From positions 124,001 to 188,000 of the forward strand of contig NZ_FMUR01000004.1 of assembly GCF_900101605.1 (NCBI RefSeq): 64,000 bases of DNA. The letters run 5' to 3'. Origin of the DNA: Butyrivibrio hungatei. Its GTDB lineage: Bacteria > Bacillota > Clostridia > Lachnospirales > Lachnospiraceae. A program made the position numbers and the translations under genes. The stretch's first letter is position 1. Every line of letters starts with the position of its first letter. The notes under the pieces are model-generated. The model was not told where the DNA came from. It made no database searches and was given only the letters and a program-made list of their open reading frames with translations. Below are positions 34,712 through 43,704 of the stretch, piece by piece.

Positions 34712-35263
34712 ATGAAAACAAAAGAAATTATTTTTATAGCGTTGTTCGCAGACTTGATTGCAGTAGGTGCATTTATCCGTATCCCGGTCCCCGTCTGTCC
34801 GTTCACGCTTCAGTTTCTTTTTACTACACTGGCCGGTGTAATTCTTGATAGTAAAAAAGGTGCTATGGCAGTTTCACTTTACGTGTTGCTTGGATTGGCA
34901 GGACTGCCGGTATTTACCGGTGGCGGCGGAATAAATTATGTCTTTCAACCCACCTTTGGTTATCTTATCGGATTTATTGCAGGAGCTTATCTCACAGGAA
35001 AGATTGTCTATTCCGGCAAACTTACAATGTCAAGGTTGTTACTTGGTTGTTTTACCGGTCTTATGATTGTCTACGCAATGGGAATGGCATATTATTGGGC
35101 AATAAGCCGCTTCTGGCTCAAGAGTCCCATTGGATTGTGGCCACTATTCCTGTATTGTTTTTTGCTTGCGGTTCCCGGAGATATCTGCCTTTGCATTCTT
35201 TCTGCTATTCTTGGCAAAAGACTCATACCTGTATTGAACTTGAAATTTGAGATTGCCAAATAA
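34712..35263 (+). CDS. bioY: Biotin transporter substrate-binding component BioY
   Basis: BioY is the S component of the ECF biotin transporter. The 183-aa protein begins MKTKEIIFIALFADLIAVGA and shows PVCPFTLQFLFTTLAG, the GLAGLPVFTGGGGINYVFQP signature and YLIGFIAGAYLTGK, with about six membrane helices. The start at 34712 follows AGGGGAA. The ECF energising subunits are not nearby and are probably shared. The BirA operator in front shows biotin control. Confidence 0.96.
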   Translation: MKTKEIIFIALFADLIAVGAFIRIPVPVCPFTLQFLFTTLAGVILDSKKGAMAVSLYVLLGLAGLPVFTGGGGINYVFQPTFGYLIGFIAGAYLTGKIVYSGKLTMSRLLLGCFTGLMIVYAMGMAYYWAISRFWLKSPIGLWPLFLYCFLLAVPGDICLCILSAILGKRLIPVLNLKFEIAK

Positions 35264-35295
35264 ATGAGCGGAATATATTGAAACGAGGATTACAA

Positions 35296-35979
35296 ATGAG
35301 TAAAGGATTATTTATCACAGGTACGGGAACTGATGTCGGAAAAACATACATCACCGGACTTTTACTAAAAAAACTTAATGACGCGGGATTTAACAGTGCA
35401 TATTATAAAGCCGCAATGAGCGGAAATGAAAAGGATGAAAACGGCGACTTGATTCCGGGTGATGCCACTTTCGTAAAAAATATTTCCGGTATATCACAGG
35501 ATGTAAAGGCTATGTGCCCATATATTTATGAGACTGCCGTTTCGCCTCATCTCGCATCTAAGATAGAAGGCTCACCGGTTGAGTTAGATGTTGTCGAGGA
35601 CAACTATAAAAGACTTGCATCACAATATGATTATATTATCACTGAGGGAAGTGGCGGAATTATCTGCCCATTAAGATATGATAACAAACACTATTTACTT
35701 GAAGATGTGATAAAGTTACTCGATTTACCATGTCTTGTCATAGCTGATGCGGGACTTGGAACGATAAACAATGTTGTTCTTACAATTGATTATATGAAGA
35801 CTCGTAATATTGCAGTCAAAGGAATAATTTTTAACCGCTTCCACCCCGGTGATGTAATGGAAGAAGATAATAAAAAAATGTGTGAAGCATATACCGGCGT
35901 TCCGGTCATCGCCGGCGTAAAAAATGATTCTAAAGAAATAGAATTAAATGGCATATTTTTAGCTTCGCTATTTGAATAG
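35296..35979 (+). CDS. bioD: Dethiobiotin synthetase
   Basis: BioD closes the ureido ring of dethiobiotin from DAPA, CO2 and ATP. The 227-aa protein has the P-loop GTGTDVGKTYITGL, the substrate loop KAAMSGNE, and ITEGSGGIICPL. Start at 35296 after GAGGATTACAA. It lies 32 bp after bioY and 9 bp before bioA. Confidence 0.95.
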   Translation: MSKGLFITGTGTDVGKTYITGLLLKKLNDAGFNSAYYKAAMSGNEKDENGDLIPGDATFVKNISGISQDVKAMCPYIYETAVSPHLASKIEGSPVELDVVEDNYKRLASQYDYIITEGSGGIICPLRYDNKHYLLEDVIKLLDLPCLVIADAGLGTINNVVLTIDYMKTRNIAVKGIIFNRFHPGDVMEEDNKKMCEAYTGVPVIAGVKNDSKEIELNGIFLASLFE

Positions 35980-35988
35980 GAGAAAACT

Positions 35989-37194
35989 ATGATTTGGTAT
36001 CCATATACTCAAATGAAAACAATGGCTCCACCAATAAAGATTGCCTCAGCTAAGGGGGTTCATCTATATACAGAAGACGGCCATGACTTGATCGACTCTA
36101 TATCATCCTGGTGGAGTGTAATTCACGGATATAATAATCCTGTAATTAATGATGCGATCAAGGAACAGCTGGATAAATTTGCACATGTTATGCTCGGAGG
36201 ACTTACACATGATTCTGTTCAAAAGCTGTCAGATAAACTGGCTGAGTGGTTGCCGGGAGATTTAAACTACTGCTTTTTTTCTGATTCAGGAAGTGTTGCT
36301 GTAGAAGTTGCCCTAAAAATAGCCTTGCAGTTTAACACAAACCGCGGTTCAGATAAAAACATTATACTTGCGTTGGAGCACGCTTATCACGGCGATACTT
36401 TTAAGGCAATGGAGGTAGGTGATGACGAAGATTATCACTTTGCATTCGGTAACTCCAACGAAAAAAAGCAGGGGGTTGTACATATTCCAACCGAAATACC
36501 CGCTCTTGAAAATGCATTTAAAAAATATGGTGATAGACTGAGTTGCTTTATTGTGGAGCCATTGCTTCAAGGGGCCGGCGGAATGCGAATGTATGACATA
36601 TCCTTTCTTGAAAGAGCAAAACAGCTTTGTGATGAATATGATGTGCTTCTGATTTTTGATGAGGTCGCAACAGGATTTGGAAGGACAGGAAATCGCTTTG
36701 TTGCAGATCTTGTTCTACCGGATATTTTGGTTCTGGGAAAGGCTTTAACAGGGGGATATATCGGACATGCAGTAACAGTTGCCAACGAACGTGTTTGGAA
36801 CGGTTTCTTAAGCGACGACTCATCTCACGCTCTTATGCATGGTCCAACTTTTATGGGGAATGCACTGGCCTGTGCCGCTGCCATAAAATCTATCGAGCTT
36901 TTTGAAAAGGGAAATTATCTTGAAAAAATAAAACACATAGAAGAAATAACTCTAAATGCCTTTGAAGATTTTTCTTCTGATAAAATCCAAGAAATAAGAA
37001 TAATGGGCGGATGTATTTGCATTGAAGTAAAAGACGAAAAATATCTGGAAGGTTTTCGCCAATATGCTTTTGAACATGGTGTTTTCACGCGGCCATTCCT
37101 AAAATATATGTATGCAATGGTTCCCTATATTATAGAGGATTGGGAACTTGTTAAAGTTATAAATGTCATGAAAACCTGGCTGTGTTCTAAATAG
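35989..37194 (+). CDS. bioA: Adenosylmethionine-8-amino-7-oxononanoate aminotransferase
   Basis: BioA is the PLP enzyme converting KAPA to DAPA. The 401-aa protein has YPYTQMKTM at the N terminus, SSWWSVIHGYNNPVI (active-site Trp-Trp-Ser), LEHAYHGDTFKAMEVG, DEVATGFGRTG, and the lysine-bearing LVLGKALTGGYIG. It is slightly short for the family (about 430) but all motifs are present. It ends the bioYDA set; bioB and bioF/bioW are not in the window. Confidence 0.95.
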   Translation: MIWYPYTQMKTMAPPIKIASAKGVHLYTEDGHDLIDSISSWWSVIHGYNNPVINDAIKEQLDKFAHVMLGGLTHDSVQKLSDKLAEWLPGDLNYCFFSDSGSVAVEVALKIALQFNTNRGSDKNIILALEHAYHGDTFKAMEVGDDEDYHFAFGNSNEKKQGVVHIPTEIPALENAFKKYGDRLSCFIVEPLLQGAGGMRMYDISFLERAKQLCDEYDVLLIFDEVATGFGRTGNRFVADLVLPDILVLGKALTGGYIGHAVTVANERVWNGFLSDDSSHALMHGPTFMGNALACAAAIKSIELFEKGNYLEKIKHIEEITLNAFEDFSSDKIQEIRIMGGCICIEVKDEKYLEGFRQYAFEHGVFTRPFLKYMYAMVPYIIEDWELVKVINVMKTWLCSK

Positions 37195-37219
37195 AGTCCT
37201 ATCAATATATATTTCCTCC

Positions 37220-37248
37220 TTGTCAAATTAACGTAACGATTGTATAAT
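37220..37248 (+). promoter_or_regulatory. Promoter of tRNA-Thr
   Basis: TTGTCA, 17 bp, TATAAT: near-consensus sigma-A promoter, 29 bp upstream of the tRNA 5' end. Confidence 0.8.
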
Positions 37249-37277
37249 CTTCTTTGTGCTTATCAAAACAAGCAGAT

Positions 37278-37350
37278 GCTGGAATAGCGCAGTTGGTAGC
37301 GCAACTGATTCGTAATCAGTAGGTCGAGGGTTCAAGTCCCTTTTCCAGCT
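37278..37350 (+). tRNA. tRNA-Thr (anticodon CGT)
   Basis: The acceptor stem GCTGGAA pairs with TTCCAGC and is followed by the discriminator T. The anticodon stem ACTGA/TCAGT encloses the loop TTCGTAA, giving anticodon CGT, which reads ACG threonine codons. The D arm (GCGCAGTTGGTAGCGC) and T arm (GAGGGTTCAAGTCCCTTT) are normal. CCA is not encoded. Confidence 0.95.
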
Positions 37351-37368
37351 CTAATAAATACATTTAAT

Positions 37369-37421
37369 AAAAACAGCAACCCTGTCGTAAGTATATTAAA
37401 CTCCACATGGTTGCTGTTTTT
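37369..37421. terminator. Bidirectional terminator between tRNA-Thr and the glgB-like gene
   Basis: AAAAACAGCAACC (37369-37381) pairs perfectly with GGTTGCTGTTTTT (37409-37421) around a 27-nt loop. T runs follow on the plus strand (TATTTTTTT), and the stem itself ends in T5 on both strands, so it can serve both the tRNA and the converging gene. Confidence 0.85.
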
Positions 37422-37435
37422 ATTTTTTTCAAATT

Positions 37436-39865
37436 CTATTTCTTCTTTGTTTTACGTTTACCGGTCGACTTGCCGGAAATACTCTTTATCGCCTCCTTCG
37501 AGACAATATCACAGATTCGCTCTTCCTCTATCTTTTCGTACTTTTCTTCGATAGCCCGCTCCTGTTCTGCAAGTTCTTTTTCATACTTGAGCTTAAGCTC
37601 GTTCAAAAGCTTCCTCTCTTCTTCATTCTGTTTTTCCTTCAAAGCCTCAATCTTTTCTTTGCGCTCCTGTTCCTTCTTTATCTCTTCCTCTTCCTTTATC
37701 GCGCGGATTTTTTTCTCCTGCTCGGAATAAGGAACATAGCTGAATATCGCAAGAGTAACAGCTGCAAGCTTAAGTTTCAGAGAGTAGTTTCGCCCGTCAA
37801 CTTCTTTTCTGACAGCAGAAAGTTTACCCTCATTAAGAAGACCGCTTCCGCCGTAAGAAACATCGTCGCTGTTAAAGACTTCCGTATATCTTCCGTCAGC
37901 GGGAACGCCGACTTCAATCTCTCTCTCGATTCCGGCCATATTGGCAACAGCGATGAGCATTTCTTTTTCATCGGAACTCTTCCTTGCAAAAGAGATCATG
38001 CACTCATCGGCAGCCATGTTGTTGATCCACTCAAAGCCGTCATTTGAACCGTCTGCCTCGTGAAGCGCCGCCTTATCCTTATAAATCTCATTAAGCTTAC
38101 TGAGCATATTCTCGATATAAACCGCCTGATCGATTGTAAGCGCATCAGGTTCCATGTATATATGCTTTCTTCCGGGATGCACCATCATATAGCTGAGTGC
38201 AAGTCGCAAGTTCGCAAGCTTCTGATAGGAATCGCCGGGCATCATATAATAAAGCCCTTCGAGCCCCTTTTCAAGCTCCTCATGCGTAAATGCAAGAACA
38301 AAACGCTCCGTATAACAATAGATCATGCTAAATGTCAATTCATCATGATGTCCTGACCTAAACAGCGGATCGTTTCTCATATAACTAAGGAAATCTCTTG
38401 TCCATCCGTTATTCCACTTATAGTCAAATCCAAGCCCGCCGTTATCGACAGAATCGGTAACCTGAGGCCAGCACGCAGTTTCTTTTGTTATCAAAAGAAC
38501 TCCCGGATTTTTCTTATGAACATTCTCAGTGAGCTGTTTCAAAAACTCAAGTGCCTCAAGATTCTCGTTTCCGCCGTAAATATTAGGCATCCACTCGCCC
38601 GGTTTTCTGTCATAATCAAGATAAAGAATCCTTGAAATATCTGATGTTCTAAGCCCGTCAACATGATAATTTTCAATCCAGAAAAGAGCATTTGAGATAA
38701 GGAAATTCGTAACCTCTTTTCTTCCGTAGTCAAAGATAAGATCTCCCGACTTAGGACGTATACCCACTCTCGGATCCTCATATTCATACAGAGTCTTTCC
38801 GTCAAAATCGCTAAGTCCAAACGATGCCCTCGGGAAAAAAGTCGGAACCCAGTCAAGGATGACCCTGATGCCTTCATTATGCATTGTATTTACAAAGTTC
38901 ATGAAATCTTCCGCCGTTCCGTTCGACTCATCAAGCGCATAGAAATTGAGAATATGATAAAAATGCTCCGGTACATGCTTCATTACAGGCATAAGCTCAA
39001 CCGTATCAAAGCCGTGGTTTTTCACATATTCCAGAATGTCGGCAGTGATCTCTTTAAATCCCGTCTTGCCGTTATGCCTGTCGGCAAAAGCTTCGATGGA
39101 AATCTCGCAGATAGAAAGAGGACTAATATCCTTATCAAACTTCCTGCGCTGCACCATCCACTTCTGATCCGTCCATGCAATAGACCTCGGCTTATTGATA
39201 ACGGAAATAATACCGTTTTCGCCCTTTGACTCGGTCGCATAGGGATCGGGCCTCTTAAATACAAGACCGCTCCTTGTCTTTATCTCAAACTGATAACCGT
39301 CATTTTCTTTTGCACCGGGAATAAAAATCTCAAAAATACCGATAGGATCAAGCCTTCGCATCTGGCAAAGACGTCCGTCCCAATTATTAAAATCTCCGAT
39401 AACGCTCACTCTGGCCGCCGAAGGTGCCCAGACCGCAAACTGCGTTCCATTCACGCCTCCGCGTCTCATCGGATGAGCGCCGAGTTTCTCATAGATATGA
39501 TAATGAATACCACTTCCAAACTTTATAAAATCTTCGCGCTCAAGAAGCGGCTCGAAAGAATAAGGATCGACAATGGTAGTCTCACTGCCGTCAACACCCT
39601 TAATGATAAATTTGTATTTAAGTTTTTCGACATAAGGAACGGTCACAGCGTAGAATCCGGCCTCATCGGCAAGCTCCATCTCATATGTCTTCTTCTGATT
39701 GTCGACATAAACACTGACAGATAACGCATCTGGAAAAAAAGCCTGAACAAGATAGCTCGAACCCACCTTATGTGCCCCAAGTATCCTGTGAGGATTGTCT
39801 CCATCCGAATAGATTATCTCCTCGATTTCCGGCCAATTCATCATCTTGTACAATTTACCGTTCAC
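37436..39865 (-). CDS. GlgB-like branching-enzyme homologue with degenerate active site and coiled-coil tail
   Basis: The 809-aa protein follows the branching enzyme layout: CBM48-type N domain (HRILGAHKVG...SYLVQAFFPDA), second beta domain (GTQFAVWAPSAARVSVIGDFN), then the GH13 barrel. Key GH13 residues are changed. The region I motif DWVPxHF reads DWVPTFF (His lost). Region II GLRVDAV reads GLRTSDISRILYLDY, so the nucleophile position is Ser. Region IV SHDE reads THEE. The acid/base Glu (LITKETACWP) remains. The last 100 residues are a Glu/Lys/Arg coiled coil ending SGKSTGKRKTKKK, not seen in normal GlgB. The start is a GTG at 39865 behind GGAGGG at 7 bases. It is probably inactive as a branching enzyme; it may bind glycogen or act as a scaffold. 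Confidence 0.85.
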   Translation of the reverse strand: MNGKLYKMMNWPEIEEIIYSDGDNPHRILGAHKVGSSYLVQAFFPDALSVSVYVDNQKKTYEMELADEAGFYAVTVPYVEKLKYKFIIKGVDGSETTIVDPYSFEPLLEREDFIKFGSGIHYHIYEKLGAHPMRRGGVNGTQFAVWAPSAARVSVIGDFNNWDGRLCQMRRLDPIGIFEIFIPGAKENDGYQFEIKTRSGLVFKRPDPYATESKGENGIISVINKPRSIAWTDQKWMVQRRKFDKDISPLSICEISIEAFADRHNGKTGFKEITADILEYVKNHGFDTVELMPVMKHVPEHFYHILNFYALDESNGTAEDFMNFVNTMHNEGIRVILDWVPTFFPRASFGLSDFDGKTLYEYEDPRVGIRPKSGDLIFDYGRKEVTNFLISNALFWIENYHVDGLRTSDISRILYLDYDRKPGEWMPNIYGGNENLEALEFLKQLTENVHKKNPGVLLITKETACWPQVTDSVDNGGLGFDYKWNNGWTRDFLSYMRNDPLFRSGHHDELTFSMIYCYTERFVLAFTHEELEKGLEGLYYMMPGDSYQKLANLRLALSYMMVHPGRKHIYMEPDALTIDQAVYIENMLSKLNEIYKDKAALHEADGSNDGFEWINNMAADECMISFARKSSDEKEMLIAVANMAGIEREIEVGVPADGRYTEVFNSDDVSYGGSGLLNEGKLSAVRKEVDGRNYSLKLKLAAVTLAIFSYVPYSEQEKKIRAIKEEEEIKKEQERKEKIEALKEKQNEEERKLLNELKLKYEKELAEQERAIEEKYEKIEEERICDIVSKEAIKSISGKSTGKRKTKKK

Positions 39866-39948
39866 TTTAATGCCCTCCAAATTAAATACAACATGAATAC
39901 ATTCTATTATATGAAAACACCGATAAATGTGCTTTCCCCAAAAAGTCA

Positions 39949-39983
39949 CTAAGGAAATACTGAATTAATCGGTATTTCCTTAG
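39949..39983 (-). terminator. Intrinsic terminator of the serC-serA-DUF1015 operon
   Basis: CTAAGGAAATAC pairs perfectly with GTATTTCCTTAG (12 bp, 11-nt loop), followed on the minus strand by TGACTTTTTGG. It stands 28 bp past the DUF1015 stop. Confidence 0.85.
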
Positions 39984-40011
39984 TTAATTGTATCATAAAT
40001 TGTACAAAATT

Positions 40012-41250
40012 TTAAATCGAATGAATAAATAATCCGCTCAAAAGCTTCGGTTCAAACCATGTTGACTTCGGAGGCATAAGCCTTTCTGCGTCAGCCACAT
40101 CAAAGAGCTCCGATATTGAAGTGGGATACATTGAAAAAGCAAGCTTCATATCCTTGTGGCATCTGTCCTCAAGCTCTTTTAATCCTCTTATTCCACCGAC
40201 AAAATCGATCCTCTTGTCAGTCCTAGGATCTCCGATACCAAGAATGGGAGAAAGAACTTCATTCTGAAGTACAGAAACATCCAATCCTTCAACGGCATCA
40301 CTCTTTCTTATATGCTCTTTTGCAACAAGTTTATACCATTCATCTTCAAGATAAAGACCAAACTCGCCCTTACATGAAGGCTTTACGGCTTCATTTGATC
40401 TCTCAATATCAAACTTATCTTCGAGCTTATCAAGAAATGCTTCTTTCGTAAGTCCGTTAAGATCTTTTACAACTCTGTTGTAATCCATGATCATAAGCTC
40501 ATTGTCAGGGAAAAGAACCGAAAGGAAATAATCATACTGCTGCTTTCCTCTTGCCTTGCCGGCATTCTCTTCTCTTTTTCTAAGCCCCACCTTAACGGCA
40601 GAAGCACATCTGTGATGTCCGTCGGCAATATAGATGCTGTCTATAGTCGCAAAGATCCTGCAGATAGTCTCAGTCTCTTCAAGATCTGAAATGATCCAAA
40701 CCCTGTTCTTAACACCGTCATCAGATGTGAAATCGTAAACAGGTTCGTCAACTTCCTTAATCTTTGCAACAAGGTCACTAAGCATCTTGTTGTTTCTGTA
40801 GCACAAAAAGATAGGACCTGTCTGCGCTTCGCAAGTATAAACATGCTTGATCCTGTCTTCTTCTTTTTCAGCCCTCGTATTCTCATGCTTCTTGATGACA
40901 TTGTTAAGATAATCATCTATTGAAGCACAGGCAACAATGCCTGTCTGAGTTCTGCCATTCATTGTCTGCTCGTAAATGTAATAGCAGTTTGTCTCATCCT
41001 GCTCAAATACTCCGCTCTCGATCTGTCCCCAGAGCATATCATGTGCCTTCTGATATACTTCAGGTGCATACATATCGTAGTCCTCAGCGAACTGAGTCTC
41101 CGGTCTGTCTATAGCAAGAAATGAATCGGGATTTCTTTTCACCTCTTCATAAGCCTCTTTCCTGCTAAAAACATCATAGGGAAGAGCCGAAACTCTTCCC
41201 ACTTTATCCTTTATTGGTCTATATGCTTTAAAAGGTTTGATGTCTGCCAT
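40012..41250 (-). CDS. DUF1015 family protein linked to serine synthesis
   Basis: The 412-aa protein begins with MADIKPFKAYRPIKDKVGRV and has SALPYDVFSRKEA, FLAIDRPETQF and the central IADGHHRCASAVKVG, marks of the DUF1015 (COG4198) family. The DGHHR motif is like that of ParB/sulfiredoxin-fold proteins, a group that includes free-serine kinases (SerK, SbnI). A serine-kinase-like role is an inference only. It sits 2 bp after serA in a serC-serA-DUF1015 operon, an arrangement that recurs in clostridia, which supports a role in serine or phosphoserine metabolism. Confidence 0.85.
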   Translation of the reverse strand: MADIKPFKAYRPIKDKVGRVSALPYDVFSRKEAYEEVKRNPDSFLAIDRPETQFAEDYDMYAPEVYQKAHDMLWGQIESGVFEQDETNCYYIYEQTMNGRTQTGIVACASIDDYLNNVIKKHENTRAEKEEDRIKHVYTCEAQTGPIFLCYRNNKMLSDLVAKIKEVDEPVYDFTSDDGVKNRVWIISDLEETETICRIFATIDSIYIADGHHRCASAVKVGLRKREENAGKARGKQQYDYFLSVLFPDNELMIMDYNRVVKDLNGLTKEAFLDKLEDKFDIERSNEAVKPSCKGEFGLYLEDEWYKLVAKEHIRKSDAVEGLDVSVLQNEVLSPILGIGDPRTDKRIDFVGGIRGLKELEDRCHKDMKLAFSMYPTSISELFDVADAERLMPPKSTWFEPKLLSGLFIHSI

Positions 41251-41252
41251 AA

Positions 41253-42422
41253 TTATGCTTCCTTCTTAACAACTCTGACTCTGATAACACCGTCAATCTT
41301 TTCCATCTTCTTAATAAGAGTATCTGATATCTTGTCCTCAAGGTCAATAAGAGTATAAGCAAAATCGCCCTTTGACTTGTTAGTCATATCTGAAATATTA
41401 TAACCTGCCTCGCCGAGTACTGTTGTAAACTGGCTGATCATATTTGCTACGTTCTTATGGAAAATAGCAATTCTGGGCTTTGTGGCAATTCCCATATCAC
41501 ATCCAGGATAGTTGACCGAGTTATTGATGTTACCGTTCTCAAGATAATCCTTGAGCTCAAGTACAGCCTTAACCGCACAGTTATCCTCAGACTCCTCTGT
41601 AGATGCTCCAAGGTGAGGAATTACGATACATCCGTCGTGACCTGCTGTTGTAGGATTCGGGAAGTCTGTTACATACTTACGAATCTTACCTGAGTTGATT
41701 CCTGCAAGAACGTCAACTTCGTTGCAGAGAATATCTCTTGCAAGGTTGATAAGGATAACGCCCTTCTTCATCTTAGCGATTGCATCCGCATTGATCATGC
41801 CCTTTGTAGAATCAAGTGCAGGTACGTGAACTGTGATGATATCGCACTTTGAATAGATATCATCAACATTTGTTACGTGCTTAACGTCTGAAGAAAGTCT
41901 CCAAGCAGCGTCGATTGAAAGATAAGGATCGTATCCGTAAACATCCATACCAAGCTGTCTTGCGGCATTCGCAACTCTGACACCGATAGCGCCAAGTCCG
42001 ATGATACCAAGCTTCTTTCCGAAGATCTCAGTTCCCGCGAACTTCTTCTTTGACTTCTCTGTGAGCTTTGCAATATCAGGATCGCCTGCATTAGCCTTAA
42101 CCCACTCAGTTCCACCGATGATATCTCTTGATGCGATAAGCATTGCAGCAAGAACCATCTCTTTTACACCGTTTGCATTTGCACCGGGAGTATTGAATAC
42201 AACGATACCCTTCTCAGCGCATCTGTCGAGAGGAATATTGTTTACACCGGCACCTGCTCTTGCGATAGCAAGAAGGTTATCTGAAAACTCCATCTCAAGC
42301 ATATTGGCACTTCTTACAAGTATGCCTTCTGCATCATCAACATTATCTACTGTCTGATACTCATCTGTGAAATTATTAAGACCGATCTTTGCAATCGGGT
42401 TCATGCATTTATATTTGTACAT
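41253..42422 (-). CDS. serA: D-3-phosphoglycerate dehydrogenase
   Basis: SerA oxidises 3-phosphoglycerate, the first step of serine synthesis. The 389-aa protein shows ILVRSANMLEMEF, the NAD-binding LGIIGLGAIGVRVANAA, the catalytic regions INLARDILCNEVDVLAGINS and IPHLGASTEESEDN, and a C-terminal ACT domain (VLGEAGYNISDMTNKSKGDF). The start at 42422 is preferred because AAGGAG lies about 10 bases upstream; it begins 1 bp after the serC stop. This is the short form with a single ACT domain. Confidence 0.95.
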   Translation of the reverse strand: MYKYKCMNPIAKIGLNNFTDEYQTVDNVDDAEGILVRSANMLEMEFSDNLLAIARAGAGVNNIPLDRCAEKGIVVFNTPGANANGVKEMVLAAMLIASRDIIGGTEWVKANAGDPDIAKLTEKSKKKFAGTEIFGKKLGIIGLGAIGVRVANAARQLGMDVYGYDPYLSIDAAWRLSSDVKHVTNVDDIYSKCDIITVHVPALDSTKGMINADAIAKMKKGVILINLARDILCNEVDVLAGINSGKIRKYVTDFPNPTTAGHDGCIVIPHLGASTEESEDNCAVKAVLELKDYLENGNINNSVNYPGCDMGIATKPRIAIFHKNVANMISQFTTVLGEAGYNISDMTNKSKGDFAYTLIDLEDKISDTLIKKMEKIDGVIRVRVVKKEA

Positions 42423-42423
42423 A

Positions 42424-43506
42424 TCAGCTGTTCTCCTTTTCAAACTTAGCCATGAATTCTACGAGCTTCTGTACACCCTCGATAGGCATAGCGTTATAGA
42501 TGCTGGCTCTCATTCCGCCAACAGTTCTGTGTCCCTTAAGGCTTACAAATCCGGCAGCTGTAGCTTCCTTGATGAACTTAGCGTTAAGCTCTTCGCTGTC
42601 TGTAACGAAAGGAACGTTCATAAGTGATCTGTCCTCAGGTCTTACTGTTCCCTTGAACATCTTGCTCTGGTCGAGATAATCATAAAGAACCTTAGCCTTA
42701 GCTTCGTTTCTCTTCTTCATCTCCTCAAGACCGCCCTGCTCCTTGAGCCACTTGAACACAAGACCGCACATATAAATGCTCCAGCAGTTAGGTGTGTTGT
42801 AAAGAGATCCGTTATCAGCCTGAGTCTTCCACTTAAGCATTGTAGGTGTGTAAGCGGGAACATCATCTGTGATGAGGTCTTCTCTGATAATTGCGATAAC
42901 AAGACCAGCAGGTCCAACGTTCTTCTGAACACCGCCGTAGATAACGCCATACTTTGTTACATCAACAGGCTCTGAAAGGAAGCATGATGATACGTCAGAA
43001 ACAAGAATATGTCCCTTTGTGTTGGGAAGTGTCTTGAACTTTGTTCCGTAAATTGTATTGTTCTCGCAGATATATACATAGTCAGCATCTTCAGGGATAT
43101 CAAGATCTGAGCAATCGGGAATATATGAGAAAGTCTTATCCGCACTTGAAGCGACCTCGATAGCCTCACCGTACTTCTGAGCTTCCTGATAAGCCTTCTT
43201 AGCCCACTGACCTGTTACGATATAAGCAGCCTTGCCGTTCTTCATAAGGTTAAGAGGAACTGCTGCGAACTGCTGGCTTGCGCCTCCCTGTAAAAAGAGA
43301 ACCTTGTAATTGTCGGGGATGTTCATAAGATCCCTGATATCCTGTTCTGCAGTCTGTATAACCTCATCAAAAGCCTTTGATCTGTGGCTCATCTCGTTGA
43401 TAGACATACCACATCCGTTGTAATCAAGCATCTCTGCTGCTGCTTTCTTAAGTACTTCTTCCGGAAGAACTGCAGGACCGGCAGAAAAATTATAAACTCT
43501 AGACAT
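42424..43506 (-). CDS. serC: Phosphoserine aminotransferase
   Basis: SerC makes O-phosphoserine from 3-phosphohydroxypyruvate with glutamate. The 360-aa PLP protein starts MSRVYNFSAGPAVLPEEVL and has LFLQGGASQQFAAVPLNLM and the lysine motif GVIYGGVQKNVGPAGL. It is the first gene of the serCA-DUF1015 operon with a promoter 60-90 bp upstream. serB is not present in the operon. Confidence 0.96.
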   Translation of the reverse strand: MSRVYNFSAGPAVLPEEVLKKAAAEMLDYNGCGMSINEMSHRSKAFDEVIQTAEQDIRDLMNIPDNYKVLFLQGGASQQFAAVPLNLMKNGKAAYIVTGQWAKKAYQEAQKYGEAIEVASSADKTFSYIPDCSDLDIPEDADYVYICENNTIYGTKFKTLPNTKGHILVSDVSSCFLSEPVDVTKYGVIYGGVQKNVGPAGLVIAIIREDLITDDVPAYTPTMLKWKTQADNGSLYNTPNCWSIYMCGLVFKWLKEQGGLEEMKKRNEAKAKVLYDYLDQSKMFKGTVRPEDRSLMNVPFVTDSEELNAKFIKEATAAGFVSLKGHRTVGGMRASIYNAMPIEGVQKLVEFMAKFEKENS

Positions 43507-43567
43507 TTCTTTTGTCCTCCTATAGACGATTTAATAATTTAATTCGCTAAAATAACTCATAAAAATT

Positions 43568-43595
43568 ATTCTATACACAATTTCAAAAATGTCAA
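43568..43595 (-). promoter_or_regulatory. Promoter of serC
   Basis: Minus strand TTGACA, 16 bp, TAGAAT, 62 bp before the serC start. In the rest of the 429-bp gap 43507-43935 I see only the REP-like repeat and AT-rich sequence. Confidence 0.7.
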
Positions 43596-43636
43596 GAATG
43601 CCATTCCATAATGCGTGTTATTTTATTTTTTTATCA

Positions 43637-43704
43637 GTCAAGGGGACGGTTCTTTTGACATGTTTTCCGGCCACGTGAACAAGTCACAGAGACTGTTCTT
43701 TTCG
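43637..43704. repeat. REP-like palindromic repeat, one full and one degenerate copy
   Basis: 43637-43660 reads GTCAAGGGGACGGTTCTTTTGACA in two arms, whose ends GTCAA and TTGAC are complementary. A weaker copy (GAGACTGTTCTTTTCGCC) lies near 43688-43704. The same element in inverted orientation occurs three times at 45622-45715, on the other side of a four-gene block. Confidence 0.75.
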
